Part shown: in pieces, positions 36,847 to 46,373 of the stretch
Position numbering within the stretch: position 1 is the stretch's first letter
How the letters are laid out: each line of letters opens with the position of its first letter
Assembly (NCBI RefSeq): GCF_900109545.1
Contig: NZ_FOAP01000025.1
Span: 78,790 to 142,789, forward strand
Direction of reading: 5' to 3'
DNA length: 64,000 bases
Source: Stigmatella aurantiaca
Lineage (GTDB): Bacteria > Myxococcota > Myxococcia > Myxococcales > Myxococcaceae
The notes under the pieces: model-generated
Database searches by the model: none
The model's input: only the letters and a program-made list of their open reading frames with translations
What the model was told of the DNA's origin: nothing
Program-made: the position numbers and the translations under genes

Positions 36847-37764
36847 GAGGCCGTGCTTGCGGAGCACCTCGGTGAGCTCCGGGGGCAGGGGGCTCTCCAC
36901 CTGGAGCCGCTTCCCCGTCTCCGGGTGGGTGAAGCCCAGCGCCCGGGCGTGCAGGAAGAAGCGGGACAGGCCCGGTTCCTCGCGCCCGCCGTAGAGCATG
37001 TCCCCCACGAGGGGCGCACCGATGCCGGCCAGATGCGCGCGCACCTGGTGCAGCACGCCGGTGAGGATGCGCACCTCCACGAGGCTGAAGTCCCCCGCGC
37101 GCGCCTGGACCTGGAACAGCGAGTGCGCCTCGCGCGCCCCGTCCTCGCCCGGCAGCGCGGGCTCCACCCGGTCCGGGTGCCGGGGGTGGTGGCGCAGCGG
37201 CAGCTCGATTTCGCCCTCGTCCGCCAGGGGCCCGGTGACGAGCGCCACGTAGTGCTTGTCCACCTCGCGGCCGCTGAAGGCCGTGCGCATGCGCTGCCAG
37301 GCCTCGCGCGTGCGCGCGGCGAGCAGCACCCCGGAGGTTTCGATGTCCAGCCGGTGGCACAGCCCGCCCTCCCGCGAGTCCTCGGAGGCCTGGGCGCACT
37401 CGGGGTAGCGGGCGATGAGGGCGTTGGCCACCGTGCCCGTCTCCCCGGGCTTCAGCGGGTGAGAGGGGCGGCCCGCGGGCTTGTCCACCACCACCAGCGC
37501 CGCGTCCTCGTGCAGCACCGCCAGCGGGAAGTCCGCGTCCGGCACCGCCTCGCGGCTCTCCTCCTCCCACTTCACGAGGATGTGCTGCCCGGCGGCCACC
37601 AGGAGCCCCTTCTTCGCGGGGCGGCCGTCCACCCGCACCGCGCCCTCCTCGAAGAGGCGCTTGAGCTTCGCGCGCGACAGGCCCAGGGCCTCGCCGATGA
37701 AGAGGTCGACGCGCTGGCCCGCCTTCGCGGCGTCCACGGTGAGGGTATGCGTGGTGGTATTCAC
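36823..37764 (-). CDS. RluA-family 23S rRNA/tRNA pseudouridine synthase
   Basis: The product has 313 residues. An S4 RNA-binding domain (about 10-70: [32 protein letters not shown]) precedes the catalytic domain. The RluA signature [15 protein letters not shown] contains the catalytic Asp. The domain ends with [20 protein letters not shown] and [16 protein letters not shown]. It isomerises uridine to pseudouridine in rRNA; which site (RluC/RluD type) cannot be told. Its ATG overlaps the stop of the upstream Ser/Thr kinase by 4 bp. Confidence 0.9.
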   Translation of the reverse strand: MNTTTHTLTVDAAKAGQRVDLFIGEALGLSRAKLKRLFEEGAVRVDGRPAKKGLLVAAGQHILVKWEEESREAVPDADFPLAVLHEDAALVVVDKPAGRPSHPLKPGETGTVANALIARYPECAQASEDSREGGLCHRLDIETSGVLLAARTREAWQRMRTAFSGREVDKHYVALVTGPLADEGEIELPLRHHPRHPDRVEPALPGEDGAREAHSLFQVQARAGDFSLVEVRILTGVLHQVRAHLAGIGAPLVGDMLYGGREEPGLSRFFLHARALGFTHPETGKRLQVESPLPPELTEVLRKHGLSGGGRPA

Positions 37765-38873
37765 TCGGCGAGCGCCTCGTAGACTTCCTCGGCCGTCTGA
37801 TAGCGGTCATCCAGCTCCTTGCGCAGGAGCCGGTGCGCCACGCGCGCCAGCTGAGGGTCTCCTTTCAGGTTGATGGCCAGCACGGGCGCGGGCTCCACCT
37901 CCAGCACCTGCTGCCAGAGCTGGCTGGGCGTCTTCGCGTCGAAGGGCGGCCGGCCGCTGAGCAGCTCGTACAGGATGACGCCCAGGCTGTAGAGGTCGGC
38001 CCGCGCATCCAGCGGCTCGCCGAGAATCTGCTCCGGGGACATGTACCGGAAGGTGCCCACGAAGCGCCCATCGCCGGTGAGGCCCGCGTCGTCCGCCAGG
38101 AACTTGGCGAGCCCGAAGTCCATGAGCCGCACCTGCCGGTCCTCGTCCACCATGATGTTGGAGGGCTTGAGGTCCCGGTGCACCAGGCCGTGGCCGTGGA
38201 TGTACGCCAGCGCCTCGCACACCTGGAGCATGGCGTCCTTGAGCCGGCCCATGCGCTCGGGCCGGTTCAGCTCGTCCGTGCGCGCCTCCTGGATGCGGCG
38301 CTCCACGAGCTGGACCTTCGGATCCGCGTGCGGCACGGCGCTGGCCTGGGGCTCCGGCGTGCCGTCCGTGTCCGGCTCGTCCGCGGCATCGGCCAGCGCC
38401 CGCACGGGCCCGGCGCTCCCTTGCAGGCTGATGTCCTCGCTGGGCTCCTCCTCGCTGAAGGCCGCCAGGTTGAACGGGGAGTCGCCGTCGTCCGAGTCGT
38501 CGTCGTCGGGGGGCAGGGCGCGGAAGCGCGGCCCGGAGTACGAGCCCGAGGGCGAGTGGATGTCACTGCCGCGCAGGTCCAGGTAGTGCCGGAGGGTGAG
38601 TCCCTCGATGAGTTCCATGACGAGGTAGGGATAGCCCTGAAAGACGCCCACGTCGAACACCTTCACGACGTTGGGGTGGGCCAGCTCCGCGAGCGTCTCG
38701 TACTCTCGCACCAGCCGCTGGGCCGCCCGGGCGTCCAGCGCGGGCGCCGCCGACAGCAGCTTGAGGGCCACGGTATCGTTGGTGCGGCGGTCCAGGGCCC
38801 GGTACACGGTCCCCACCCCTCCGCTGCCAAGCGTGTCCATGACGCGGTAGGGACCAATCAGCTTGGGGGGCAT
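37761..38873 (-). CDS. Ser/Thr protein kinase with acidic insertion
   Basis: The product has 370 residues and is an active-looking Hanks-type kinase. It has the glycine loop [12 protein letters not shown], Lys38 in VALKLL, catalytic HRDLKPSN (Asp about 234), DFGLAK, and the SPEQ motif YMSPEQ. Between the hinge and the alpha-E helix sits a low-complexity acidic insertion of about 110 residues (about 100-210) rich in Asp, Glu, Ser and Pro. No transmembrane or sensor domain is present, so it is cytoplasmic. It is translationally coupled to an rRNA pseudouridine synthase and divergent from uppS. Substrates are unknown. Confidence 0.9.
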   Translation of the reverse strand: MPPKLIGPYRVMDTLGSGGVGTVYRALDRRTNDTVALKLLSAAPALDARAAQRLVREYETLAELAHPNVVKVFDVGVFQGYPYLVMELIEGLTLRHYLDLRGSDIHSPSGSYSGPRFRALPPDDDDSDDGDSPFNLAAFSEEEPSEDISLQGSAGPVRALADAADEPDTDGTPEPQASAVPHADPKVQLVERRIQEARTDELNRPERMGRLKDAMLQVCEALAYIHGHGLVHRDLKPSNIMVDEDRQVRLMDFGLAKFLADDAGLTGDGRFVGTFRYMSPEQILGEPLDARADLYSLGVILYELLSGRPPFDAKTPSQLWQQVLEVEPAPVLAINLKGDPQLARVAHRLLRKELDDRYQTAEEVYEALAE

Positions 38874-39035
38874 GAGCGGGGCAGATCCTACGGAGCAGGT
38901 TGCTCCAGGGTCAAACAAGCTGGGAGTGAACCCATACCCACCCCTGGCCAGGCAGCCAATCAGGGTCCAGGGGGGGACAGGGGACGCACACGCCCGTGGA
39001 CGGCGCCCGGCGGGGCCTCTAAGGTGCGGCGCTTC

Positions 39036-39824
39036 ATGGAACGCCCCTCGGTCGCCAGCGCGCTCGAACACCAGGTCAAGACCCGGCCTCTGCCCCGCCA
39101 CGTGGGCATCATCATGGACGGCAATGGCCGGTGGGCGGAGGTTCGCGGCCTGCCCCGGCTGGAGGGGCACCGCGAGGGCTCCGCCAGCGTGCGCGAGGTG
39201 ACGCGCACCGCGCGCCGCGTGGGCATCTCCGCGCTGACGCTCTACGCCTTCTCCTCCCAGAACTGGGCCCGCCCCGCCGAGGAGGTGGCCGGGCTCATGG
39301 ACCTGCTGCGCGAGTTCCTCGAGAGCGAGTACTCGGAGATTCTCGACAACGGCATCCGCCTCAACGCCATTGGCGAGGTGGACAAGATGCCGCGCTACGT
39401 GCGCGAGCCCCTGGAGCGGCTGCGCCGGGACTCGGCGCACAACCAGGGCATGGTGCTCACGCTGGCGCTCTCGTATGGCGGCCGGGAGGAGATCCTCCAC
39501 GCCATGCAGCGGGTGGCCCGGGCGGTGGCCAGCGGCGAGCTGTCGCCGGACCGGCTGGGCGAGAAGGAGCTGGAAGCGCACCTGTGGACGAACGGGCTGC
39601 CACCGCTGGACCTGGTGGTGCGCACCAGCGGCGAGTTCCGCGTCTCCAACTTCCTGCTCTGGCAGATGGCGTACGCGGAGCTGTGCTTCGCGGACGTGCT
39701 GTGGCCGGACTTCCGCTCCGAGGCGTTCCTGCGCTGCCTGGCCCAGTACCAGCAGCGCGAGCGGCGTTTCGGACTGACGTCCGCGCAGATCCAACGCGAG
39801 GACACCCAGCGGGCCAAGGCGTGA
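39036..39824 (+). CDS. uppS: Undecaprenyl diphosphate synthase
   Basis: From ATG 39036 the product has 262 residues. The cis-prenyltransferase motifs are clear: [13 protein letters not shown] (catalytic Asp), [25 protein letters not shown] and [25 protein letters not shown]. It makes undecaprenyl diphosphate, the lipid carrier for peptidoglycan and O-antigen. It is the first gene of an envelope operon with cdsA and rseP. An upstream in-frame GTG (39024) is possible. Confidence 0.95.
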   Translation: MERPSVASALEHQVKTRPLPRHVGIIMDGNGRWAEVRGLPRLEGHREGSASVREVTRTARRVGISALTLYAFSSQNWARPAEEVAGLMDLLREFLESEYSEILDNGIRLNAIGEVDKMPRYVREPLERLRRDSAHNQGMVLTLALSYGGREEILHAMQRVARAVASGELSPDRLGEKELEAHLWTNGLPPLDLVVRTSGEFRVSNFLLWQMAYAELCFADVLWPDFRSEAFLRCLAQYQQRERRFGLTSAQIQREDTQRAKA

Positions 39825-40645
39825 ACGAGAAGAACAAGAACCTCCTCATCCGCATCGTCTCCGCGGTGGTGCTGCTGCCCGTCGTGCTCTTCCTGTTGTG
39901 GAAGGGGGGCGTCTACAGCGCCGTCCTGCTGGGGTTGGCGGCCGCCGCCTGCGCCAGCGAGTACTACATCATCACCCTCAAGGGGCTGTCGCCCGCTGCC
40001 TGGGTGGGCATCGTGCTGGCAGGCGCCATGCCCTTCCTGCCGCTGCGCGGGCCGGAGACCGTGGGGCAGATCGCCTTCTGGGTGACCGCGGGCTACTTCT
40101 TCTTCGCGTGGACCTACCACCTCATCCGGGGGCCGCTGCCCGAGGCGCCGGTGCGCTCGGCGCAGCTCATCACCGGCTTCCTCTATGGTGGCGTGGGGCT
40201 CACCGCCCTGTCCGCGCTGCGGATGCTGCCGGACGGCATGGCCTGGGTCATCTGTGCGCTGGTCATCACCTGGGCCAATGACACCGTCGCCTACTTCGCG
40301 GGCCGCTTCCTGGGACGCCACAAGCTGTATGTGGAAGTAAGCCCGAACAAGACGTGGGAGGGCTTCTTCGGCGGGCTGGTGGGCTCGGTGGGCGGCATGT
40401 TCATCGCGCGGGCGGGGTTCTTCCCGGAGCTGACGGTGATGGACTGCGTCTTCACCGGCATCGCTGGCGGCATCCTGGGCCCCATTGGCGACCTGTGCGA
40501 GTCCATGCTCAAGCGGGCCTACGGGGTGAAGGACTCGGGCAAGCTCATCCCCGGCCACGGCGGCATCCTGGATCGCATCGACGCGCTCCTGTTCAACGCG
40601 CCGCTGGTGTTCATCTATGTGCAGTTCATCCGCCACCTGCTCTGA
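39821..40645 (+). CDS. cdsA: Phosphatidate cytidylyltransferase
   Basis: The product has 274 residues from GTG 39821, overlapping the uppS stop by 4 bp. Multiple transmembrane helices are present. The CDP-DAG synthase signature [27 protein letters not shown] is complete. It forms CDP-diacylglycerol from CTP and phosphatidic acid at the inner membrane. The order uppS-cdsA-rseP is the common bacterial one, but dxr, often found between cdsA and rseP, is absent here. Confidence 0.95.
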   Translation: MNEKNKNLLIRIVSAVVLLPVVLFLLWKGGVYSAVLLGLAAAACASEYYIITLKGLSPAAWVGIVLAGAMPFLPLRGPETVGQIAFWVTAGYFFFAWTYHLIRGPLPEAPVRSAQLITGFLYGGVGLTALSALRMLPDGMAWVICALVITWANDTVAYFAGRFLGRHKLYVEVSPNKTWEGFFGGLVGSVGGMFIARAGFFPELTVMDCVFTGIAGGILGPIGDLCESMLKRAYGVKDSGKLIPGHGGILDRIDALLFNAPLVFIYVQFIRHLL

Positions 40646-40723
40646 GGGCGGGGCTGTGTCCGGCCGGTCAGTGTAACCGGATGTGCGTTGTCCTGAAGGG
40701 ACGGCGCGATTAGTGTTGGCCCC

Positions 40724-42337
40724 ATGTTTCAGAACATCGGGCTCTTCGCGCTGCTCCTCGGTGTGCTTGTCACCGTGCATGAGCTGGGTCACTTCCTCGT
40801 GGCGAAGGCCTGCGGGGTGAAGGTGCTCAAGTTCTCCTTTGGCTTCGGGCCCAAGCTCCTGGGGTTCGTCAAGGGAGAGACGGAGTACCAGATCGCGCTG
40901 CTGCCCCTGGGCGGCTACGTGAAGATGGCCGGGGACATTCCGGGCGAGGACCTGGCCCCCGAGGAGGCCCACCGGGGCTTCCTGGCCCAGCCGCCGTGGA
41001 AGCGCATGCTCATCGTGCTGGCGGGCCCGGTGTTCAACCTGGCGTTCCCCATCCTCATCTACTTCTTCGTCTTCTGGGGCGCCCACGAAGTCACCTCCAC
41101 GCGCGTGGGCAACGTGCTGCCCGAGTCCCCCGCGGCCACCGCGGGCCTGCGCCCCGGGGACCGGGTGCTCGCGGTGGAGGGCGAGAAGGTCCGCACCTAC
41201 CAGGAGATGTCGGAGGCCTTCATCGGCCGGTTCGAGCGGCCCATTCCGCTCACCATCGAGCGCGACGGCAAGCAGCAGATCGTCGAGGTGACGCCGCTCA
41301 AGAAGGTGGAGTCCTCGCCCATCGAGACCATCGAGCGGGGCGTCATGGGGGTGGAGTCCAGCTCCCGCGTGCCCATCCTCGGGGTGCCCGCGGATTCGGC
41401 GGCGGCGCGCGCCGGGCTGCGCACGTTCGACCGGGTGCTGGCCATCAACGGCACGGTGGTGCCGGACCAGGCGGTGCTCTACGACGTCCTGGCGAAGCAG
41501 TCCGGCACGCTGGAGCTGACGGTGCAGCGCGGGCGGCCGGTGGAGGCCGGCGCCGTGGTGGCCCGCCTGCCCGAGGTGCTGAAGCTCTCACTGGAGAAGC
41601 AGCCGGGCGAGGGCCTGGCGGCGCTCGGGGCCGAGTCGTCCGAGTTCTACGTGTCCTCCGTGCTGCCCGGCAGCCCCGCGGAGAAGGCGGGCCTGCGGTG
41701 GGGCGACCGGCTCGTGAGCCTCAATGGCGAGCCCATCCGCTCCTTCAACATGTTCCAGGTGCAGATCAGCGGGCTGGGCGAGAAGCCCTTTGGCCTGACG
41801 TGGCGGGGCGCGGAGGGTGAGCGCACGGTGCAGATCGCCCGGGCCCCCGTGCAGGTGAAGGAGGAGTTCGGCCAGGTGAGCACCGGCCCCATCCTGGGCG
41901 TGCAGTCCTGGGACTTCTCCTCGCCGGCCGAGCGCATCCAGCTCAACTTGGAGTGGCACGAGGCGCTCACGCAGTCGGCGCGCATCGTGCCCACCATCAT
42001 CAAGCAGACGGTGAAGGCCATCGCCGGGCTGTTCGACAACTCGGTGCCGCTCAGCTCCATCGGCGGGCCCATCATGATGTACCAGATGGCGGCCCGGAGC
42101 TCCGAGCTGGGCTGGGACTACTACCTGCAGCTCATGGCGGCCATCTCCATCAACCTGGGCGTGGTGAACCTGCTGCCCATCCCCATCCTGGACGGGTTCC
42201 ACCTGGTGGCCGCGGGCTGGGAGAGCGTGCGCCGGCGCCCCATTCCGGTGCGCGTGCGCGAGGTGGCCAACGTCGTAGGGCTGGCCATGCTGGTGGCCCT
42301 GATGCTGGTGGCCTTCTTCAACGACATCACCCGGTGA
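40724..42337 (+). CDS. rseP: RseP-like site-2 protease with three PDZ domains
   Basis: The product has 537 residues, longer than the roughly 450 of E. coli RseP. The zinc motif HELGH (19-23) is in TM1, and the second active-site motif NLLPIPILDG (about 482-491) is near the C-terminus. There the usual DGG is DGF. Three PDZ-like segments lie in the periplasmic part: VLPESPAATAGLRPGDRVL (about 131), DSAAARAGLRTFDRVLAING (about 222) and VLPGSPAEKAGLRWGDRLV (about 311). RseP normally has two. It cleaves membrane-spanning anti-sigma factors or remnant signal peptides. It sits downstream of cdsA in an envelope operon. Confidence 0.9.
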   Translation: MFQNIGLFALLLGVLVTVHELGHFLVAKACGVKVLKFSFGFGPKLLGFVKGETEYQIALLPLGGYVKMAGDIPGEDLAPEEAHRGFLAQPPWKRMLIVLAGPVFNLAFPILIYFFVFWGAHEVTSTRVGNVLPESPAATAGLRPGDRVLAVEGEKVRTYQEMSEAFIGRFERPIPLTIERDGKQQIVEVTPLKKVESSPIETIERGVMGVESSSRVPILGVPADSAAARAGLRTFDRVLAINGTVVPDQAVLYDVLAKQSGTLELTVQRGRPVEAGAVVARLPEVLKLSLEKQPGEGLAALGAESSEFYVSSVLPGSPAEKAGLRWGDRLVSLNGEPIRSFNMFQVQISGLGEKPFGLTWRGAEGERTVQIARAPVQVKEEFGQVSTGPILGVQSWDFSSPAERIQLNLEWHEALTQSARIVPTIIKQTVKAIAGLFDNSVPLSSIGGPIMMYQMAARSSELGWDYYLQLMAAISINLGVVNLLPIPILDGFHLVAAGWESVRRRPIPVRVREVANVVGLAMLVALMLVAFFNDITR

Positions 42338-42345
42338 GCGCGCGC

Positions 42346-42801
42346 ATGGGGCGGAGCGTCCTGCTGCTGGCCCTGGCGCTGGGGCTGATGACCGGGTGTG
42401 CCTCGCGCTCGTCCCGGACGGCGCCCGCGCCCCGCGAGGAGCCCGCCGGCAAGGGCTCGGGCACGTACCTGGGCGAGGGGCTGGCCTCGTTCTACGGCCC
42501 CGGGCTGCACGGCCGGAAGACGGCCAACGGGGAGCGCTTCGACCAGGAGGCGATGACCGCCGCGCACCGCACGGCCCGCTTCGGCACCTGCGTGCAGGTG
42601 GTGAACATGGAGAACGGGCGCTCGGTGAAGGTGCGCGTCAACGACCGGGGCCCCTTCAAGGCAGGGCGCATCATCGATGTGTCCAAGGGGGCCGCCCGCA
42701 AGCTGGGCATGCTGGAGAAGGGGCTCGCGCGGGTGCGCCTGTACCGCTGCGCGGAGCCCGTGTCCGTCTTTTCCGTGCCGGACCCGCCGCTGCCGGGGTA
42801 G
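42346..42801 (+). CDS. rlpA: RlpA-like lipoprotein (DPBB domain)
   Basis: The product has 151 residues from ATG 42346; GTG 42334, overlapping the rseP stop, is an alternative. A lipoprotein signal (LGLMTGC) precedes a double-psi beta-barrel with the RlpA signature: GLASFYGPGLHGRKTANGE, MTAAHRTARFGTCVQVVN and VRVNDRGPFKAGRIIDVSKGAARKLGM. The Asp in NDRGPF is the catalytic acid in septal lytic transglycosylases of this family. The C-terminal SPOR domain of Pseudomonas/E. coli RlpA is missing. It is an outer-membrane-anchored peptidoglycan enzyme. Confidence 0.88.
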   Translation: MGRSVLLLALALGLMTGCASRSSRTAPAPREEPAGKGSGTYLGEGLASFYGPGLHGRKTANGERFDQEAMTAAHRTARFGTCVQVVNMENGRSVKVRVNDRGPFKAGRIIDVSKGAARKLGMLEKGLARVRLYRCAEPVSVFSVPDPPLPG

Positions 42802-42810
42802 AGGAGGGCC

Positions 42811-43545
42811 GTGTTCCTCGCGCTGGAGACCTCCACGTTGACGCTGTCGCTCGCCCTGGTGGAGCGGGCAGGGGAGGACGTGCGCGTCCTCGAGCATGTG
42901 GTGGCGGGGCCTCCGCTGAAGCAGAGCGAGGCGCTGCCTGGCCTCGTGGGCGAGCTGCTCGCGCGGCATGGGGTGAAGCTCGCGGAGCTGGAGGGGCTGG
43001 CCGTGGGGCTGGGGCCCGGCTCCTTCACCGGCCTGCGCATCGGCCTGGCCTCGGTCAAGGCGCTGGCATACGCGGCGCGCCTCAAGGTGGCGGGGGCCTC
43101 CTCCCTGGCGGCCGTGGCGCTGGAGGGCCCCGAGGGGCCGCCGCTGTTCTGTCTCGCAGTGGCGCGCAAGGATGACCTGTACTTCGGCGCCTACCGGCGG
43201 CGGGGTCACCAGGTGGAGGCGCTGGAGCCCGAGACGGCCATGTCCCCCGAGGAGGTGGCGGCGCGGATGGCGGCCGAGCCCCAGGCGCTCGCGCTGGGCC
43301 CCGCGCTCACCGGGTACCGCGCCGCGCTGGAGGCCGCGGGGGTGGCGCCCGGGCGGCTGCTGGCCGGGCCGGAGTTTCCCTCCGCGGTGGAGCTGTCGCG
43401 GCTCATCCGCTTCCCGGAAGAGCAGCCGCTGGAGACGCTCTTCGCGCTGGAGCCGCACTACGTGCGGGCCTCCGAGCCCGAGCGCAACCCGAAGTTCCCC
43501 CCGCTGCCGGGCCCCGCGCCCACCGCCCGGCTCAAGGAGGACTGA
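42811..43545 (+). CDS. tsaB: tRNA t6A biosynthesis protein TsaB
   Basis: The product has 244 residues from GTG 42811, 9 bp after rlpA. It has the ASKHA fold typical of TsaB/YeaZ: FLALETSTLTLSLAL, the HG-type helix replaced by LKQSEALPGLVGELL, and the diagnostic GLAVGLGPGSFTGLRIGLASVKALAYA. TsaB pairs with TsaD and TsaE to attach threonylcarbamoyl to A37 of ANN-reading tRNAs. The Pro-rich C-terminal tail is longer than usual. Confidence 0.92.
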   Translation: MFLALETSTLTLSLALVERAGEDVRVLEHVVAGPPLKQSEALPGLVGELLARHGVKLAELEGLAVGLGPGSFTGLRIGLASVKALAYAARLKVAGASSLAAVALEGPEGPPLFCLAVARKDDLYFGAYRRRGHQVEALEPETAMSPEEVAARMAAEPQALALGPALTGYRAALEAAGVAPGRLLAGPEFPSAVELSRLIRFPEEQPLETLFALEPHYVRASEPERNPKFPPLPGPAPTARLKED

Positions 43546-43601
43546 GCCCCGGGGGCAGCGGTGCGCGCCCCGCGGGATTTTTGGTGATAAGGGGACGCGC
43601 C

Positions 43602-44630
43602 ATGAACGAGAACGGGAAGATCGCCGTGGTGGGGGCCACGGGAGCCGTGGGCCGCGAGGTGCTCTCCGCGCTGCTCGAGGCGGGCATTGACTCCGAGCGG
43701 CTCACGCTGCTGGCCTCCGAGCGCTCCGAGGCGGTGGAGCTGGAGTACGGCGAGGACACGCTGGAGGTGGAGAAGACCACGCCCGAGTCGTTCCGGGGCA
43801 TGGCGCTGGTGCTGCTGGCCACCCCGGCGAACGCCTCCCGGACCCTGGGGCCCACGGCGCAGGCCGCGGGCGCGTGGGTGGTGGACGCCAGCTCCGCCTT
43901 CCGCGCGGATGGCTCCGTGCCGCTGGTGCTCCCGTCCTTCAACCCGGAGCTGCTGGGGGCGCCCTTCAAGGGGCGCATGGTCTGCGTCCCCTCCGCGGTG
44001 ACGGGCGCGCTGGTGCCCTTGCTGGCGCCGCTGCACAAGGCCTTCGGCGTCGTCCGCGCCCAGGTGACGGCGATGATGGGGGCCTCCTCCGCGGGGGTGA
44101 CAGGCGTCGGGGAGCTGGAGCGCCAGACGGCGGGGCTGCTGTCAGGCCGCGAGCTGGAGTCCCACGCCTTCCCCCAGCGCATCGGCTTCAACCTCATTCC
44201 CCAGGTGGGGGACTTCCTCGCCCAGTCGCCGTGGACCGAGGAGGAGGCGGGCTGGACGCTGGAGGCCGCGCGCCTGTTCGGCGCCCGGGGGGACACCCCC
44301 GTCATCGCCGGGACGGCGGTCCAGGTGCCGGTGTTCTACGGCCACGGGCTCAGCGTGCACGTGCAGCTCAAGGCTGCCGTCCCCGTGGACCAGGTGCGCA
44401 CGGTGCTCAAGGCCTCCCCGGCCCTCAAGGTCCTGGATGCGCCCGCCGAGAAGGTCTACCCCATGCCCATGCTGGTGACGGCCGACCCGACGGTGCATGT
44501 TGGCCGGCTGCGCACCTTTCCGCAGGCGCCCGAGTGGCTCACGCTCTTCGCCGCCATCGACAACGCGGGCCGGGGCGCCGCGCTCAACCTCGTGGAGGCC
44601 GGCCTGCGGCTGCTCCAGCGGCCCTCCTGA
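43602..44630 (+). CDS. Aspartate-semialdehyde-dehydrogenase-like protein lacking the catalytic Cys (USG-1-like)
   Basis: The product has 342 residues from ATG 43602 (AAGGGGA upstream). The NADP-binding start KIAVVGATGAVGREVLSALLEAG and the overall length are those of Asd. But the active-site motif, normally NPNCS/T, reads VPSAVT, with Ala132 at the Cys position. The second signature (usually YQAVSGAG) reads AMMGASSAG. Late features such as VPVFYGHGLSVHV and GRLR remain. This resembles USG-1-type paralogues, so it should not make aspartate semialdehyde. It might regulate, or act on something else. The last gene of the uppS-tsaB run. Confidence 0.8.
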   Translation: MNENGKIAVVGATGAVGREVLSALLEAGIDSERLTLLASERSEAVELEYGEDTLEVEKTTPESFRGMALVLLATPANASRTLGPTAQAAGAWVVDASSAFRADGSVPLVLPSFNPELLGAPFKGRMVCVPSAVTGALVPLLAPLHKAFGVVRAQVTAMMGASSAGVTGVGELERQTAGLLSGRELESHAFPQRIGFNLIPQVGDFLAQSPWTEEEAGWTLEAARLFGARGDTPVIAGTAVQVPVFYGHGLSVHVQLKAAVPVDQVRTVLKASPALKVLDAPAEKVYPMPMLVTADPTVHVGRLRTFPQAPEWLTLFAAIDNAGRGAALNLVEAGLRLLQRPS

Positions 44631-44756
44631 CAATTTGGCACGGCCCCCTGGCACGCCTTGCCCATTTGGCGCGTCCCGGGGGGCAAGCGGCCCGGGAATG
44701 GAGGGATTCGGGCTTCGTTCCCAGTGGCCTCTCCCTTGCTAGGTTCGCCTTCGCCC

Positions 44757-45647
44757 ATGCGCCTTCCGCTCATTGTCTTGACCACGCTCTGTGCGTCCAC
44801 TGCCCTGGGGCAGACCACGGCCCAAATCTCGCTGACGCTCCCCAACAACGCGACCTCCCTCCGGGTGCCGAGGGAGCCGTGTGACCGGACCCAGACCGTC
44901 AACTACGCCTATGCCTCATCCACCACGGTCGTCTGCTCGGATCTGAAAATCTGGCTCGTGCAGGGCTCCTCCTGCTCGGACGAGCCCACCGGTACCTTCA
45001 AGCTGCTGAAGACGCTGTCCCAGAACGATGTGGTGAACCAGCCCACGGGGACGGTGACCTTCAATATCGGGGAGCTGCCCGGCTTCACGGGGGCCGTGAC
45101 GTGCCCCGCCAATGACCGGGAGGACACCTACCGGGTGTGTGCGTCCATCAAGCTGCCAGGCGGCTCGTTCGGGACCGAGTGTGGCTCCGGCTCCTTCCAG
45201 CGCGACGACCTGGAGGTCGTCTACGACGCGAAGCCTCCCTCGGCGCCCACCCTCGGAGATGTGACCGCGCTGGACAGTGCGCTCTCCGTCAGCGTGACGG
45301 CGCCGGACGATGCCGAGTTCATCCGGGTGACCGTCACGCGGGAGGACGGCACGGACGGCAAGACCGTCGAGAAGCCGGGCGATCTGAAGACGGTCCGCGT
45401 GGAGGGACTGAAGAACGGGGTGAAGTACACGGTGGTGGCCCGCGCCGTGGATGAGGCCTCGAACGAGAGCGCCCCGTCCGCAGCGAAGGAGGGCACGCCC
45501 GAGCCTACCCGGGGCTTCCTCGACAGGTACGATGAAGCCGGCGGCGAGGAAATGGGAGGCTGTGGCGCGGCGGGCGGTGGGGTCGCGGGCAGCCTGGTGC
45601 TGGCCGTGCTGGGGTTCTGGCTGTCTTCAAGGAGAAACCGGTCATGA
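44757..45647 (+). CDS. Secreted FN3-like protein with MYXO-CTERM tail
   Basis: The product has 296 residues. A signal peptide (cleavage near TALGQT) precedes a Cys-containing beta domain (about 20-155, six Cys) and a fibronectin-III-like domain (PPSAPTLGDVTALDSALSVSV to ESAPSAAKEG). The C-terminus is a MYXO-CTERM-type signal: GGCGAAGGG, a hydrophobic helix, then SSRRNRS. It is probably a surface-anchored protein. It overlaps the next gene by 4 bp, so it is coupled to an outer-membrane barrel. Function unknown. Confidence 0.75.
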   Translation: MRLPLIVLTTLCASTALGQTTAQISLTLPNNATSLRVPREPCDRTQTVNYAYASSTTVVCSDLKIWLVQGSSCSDEPTGTFKLLKTLSQNDVVNQPTGTVTFNIGELPGFTGAVTCPANDREDTYRVCASIKLPGGSFGTECGSGSFQRDDLEVVYDAKPPSAPTLGDVTALDSALSVSVTAPDDAEFIRVTVTREDGTDGKTVEKPGDLKTVRVEGLKNGVKYTVVARAVDEASNESAPSAAKEGTPEPTRGFLDRYDEAGGEEMGGCGAAGGGVAGSLVLAVLGFWLSSRRNRS

Positions 45648-46366
45648 GTCGAGCAGTAGCCCTCGGCGCCGCGGTGTTCCTCGGCGCGCTGCCGAGCCAG
45701 GCGCAAGAGACCTCCACGTCGGCCACGTCCCTCCAGTCGCCGCGCTCGGGCGCGATAGCCGTGAAGCTGGGGGGATACACGCCCCGCATTGACACCGAGG
45801 AGGGCCTGACGAGCGCTCCCTACGAGAAGACGTTCGGCAACTCGTCCATGCTCCTGGTGGAGCTGGAGATCCAGCGCTACTTCTACCAGGGCATTGGCTC
45901 GGCCGGCGTGTCGGTCTCCGCCGGTTACGCGGAGAAGTATGGGAAGGCCGTCAACCTGGAGGGCGTCGAGTCCCCCGAGACGACGTCGCTCAAGGTCGCC
46001 CCGCTGCGGCTCGGCGCGGTCTACAAGTTCGACTACGCGGCGTTCCGCTGGCACATCCCGTTGGTGCCCTACGGCAAGGCGGCGCTCATCTACATGCCCT
46101 GGTGGGTGTCCAAGGGGGACAAGACCCAGGAAGTGAATGGCCGCAAGGGCCGGGGGGGCCGCTGGGGCTATGGCTTCACCGGCGGCGTGGCCTTCCTGAT
46201 GGACGTGCTGGAGCCCCGGCTGGCGCGGGACTTCGACTCGGACCTGGGCATCAACCACACGTATCTCTTCGCCGAGTACACGTACGCGGAAGTGAACAAC
46301 TTCGGCAGCTCGGGGCTGGTTCTGTCCAGCCGGCACTGGATGTTCGGGTTGTCGCTGGACTACTAG
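45644..46366 (+). CDS. Outer-membrane beta-barrel hypothetical protein
   Basis: The product has 240 residues. A signal peptide (cleavage near LPSQAQE) is followed by alternating amphipathic strands (GAIAVKLGGYTPRID, GVSVSAGYAEKYGK, APLRLGAVYKFDYAAF, RWGYGFTGGVAFL) ending in the aromatic strand HWMFGLSLDY, typical of BAM-inserted barrels. It resembles the OmpA/OmpW-like small barrels seen across myxobacteria. ATG overlaps the upstream stop. It lies between two other exported proteins, suggesting one outer-membrane unit. Confidence 0.7.
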   Translation: MSRAVALGAAVFLGALPSQAQETSTSATSLQSPRSGAIAVKLGGYTPRIDTEEGLTSAPYEKTFGNSSMLLVELEIQRYFYQGIGSAGVSVSAGYAEKYGKAVNLEGVESPETTSLKVAPLRLGAVYKFDYAAFRWHIPLVPYGKAALIYMPWWVSKGDKTQEVNGRKGRGGRWGYGFTGGVAFLMDVLEPRLARDFDSDLGINHTYLFAEYTYAEVNNFGSSGLVLSSRHWMFGLSLDY

Positions 46367-46373
46367 ACCGTCC

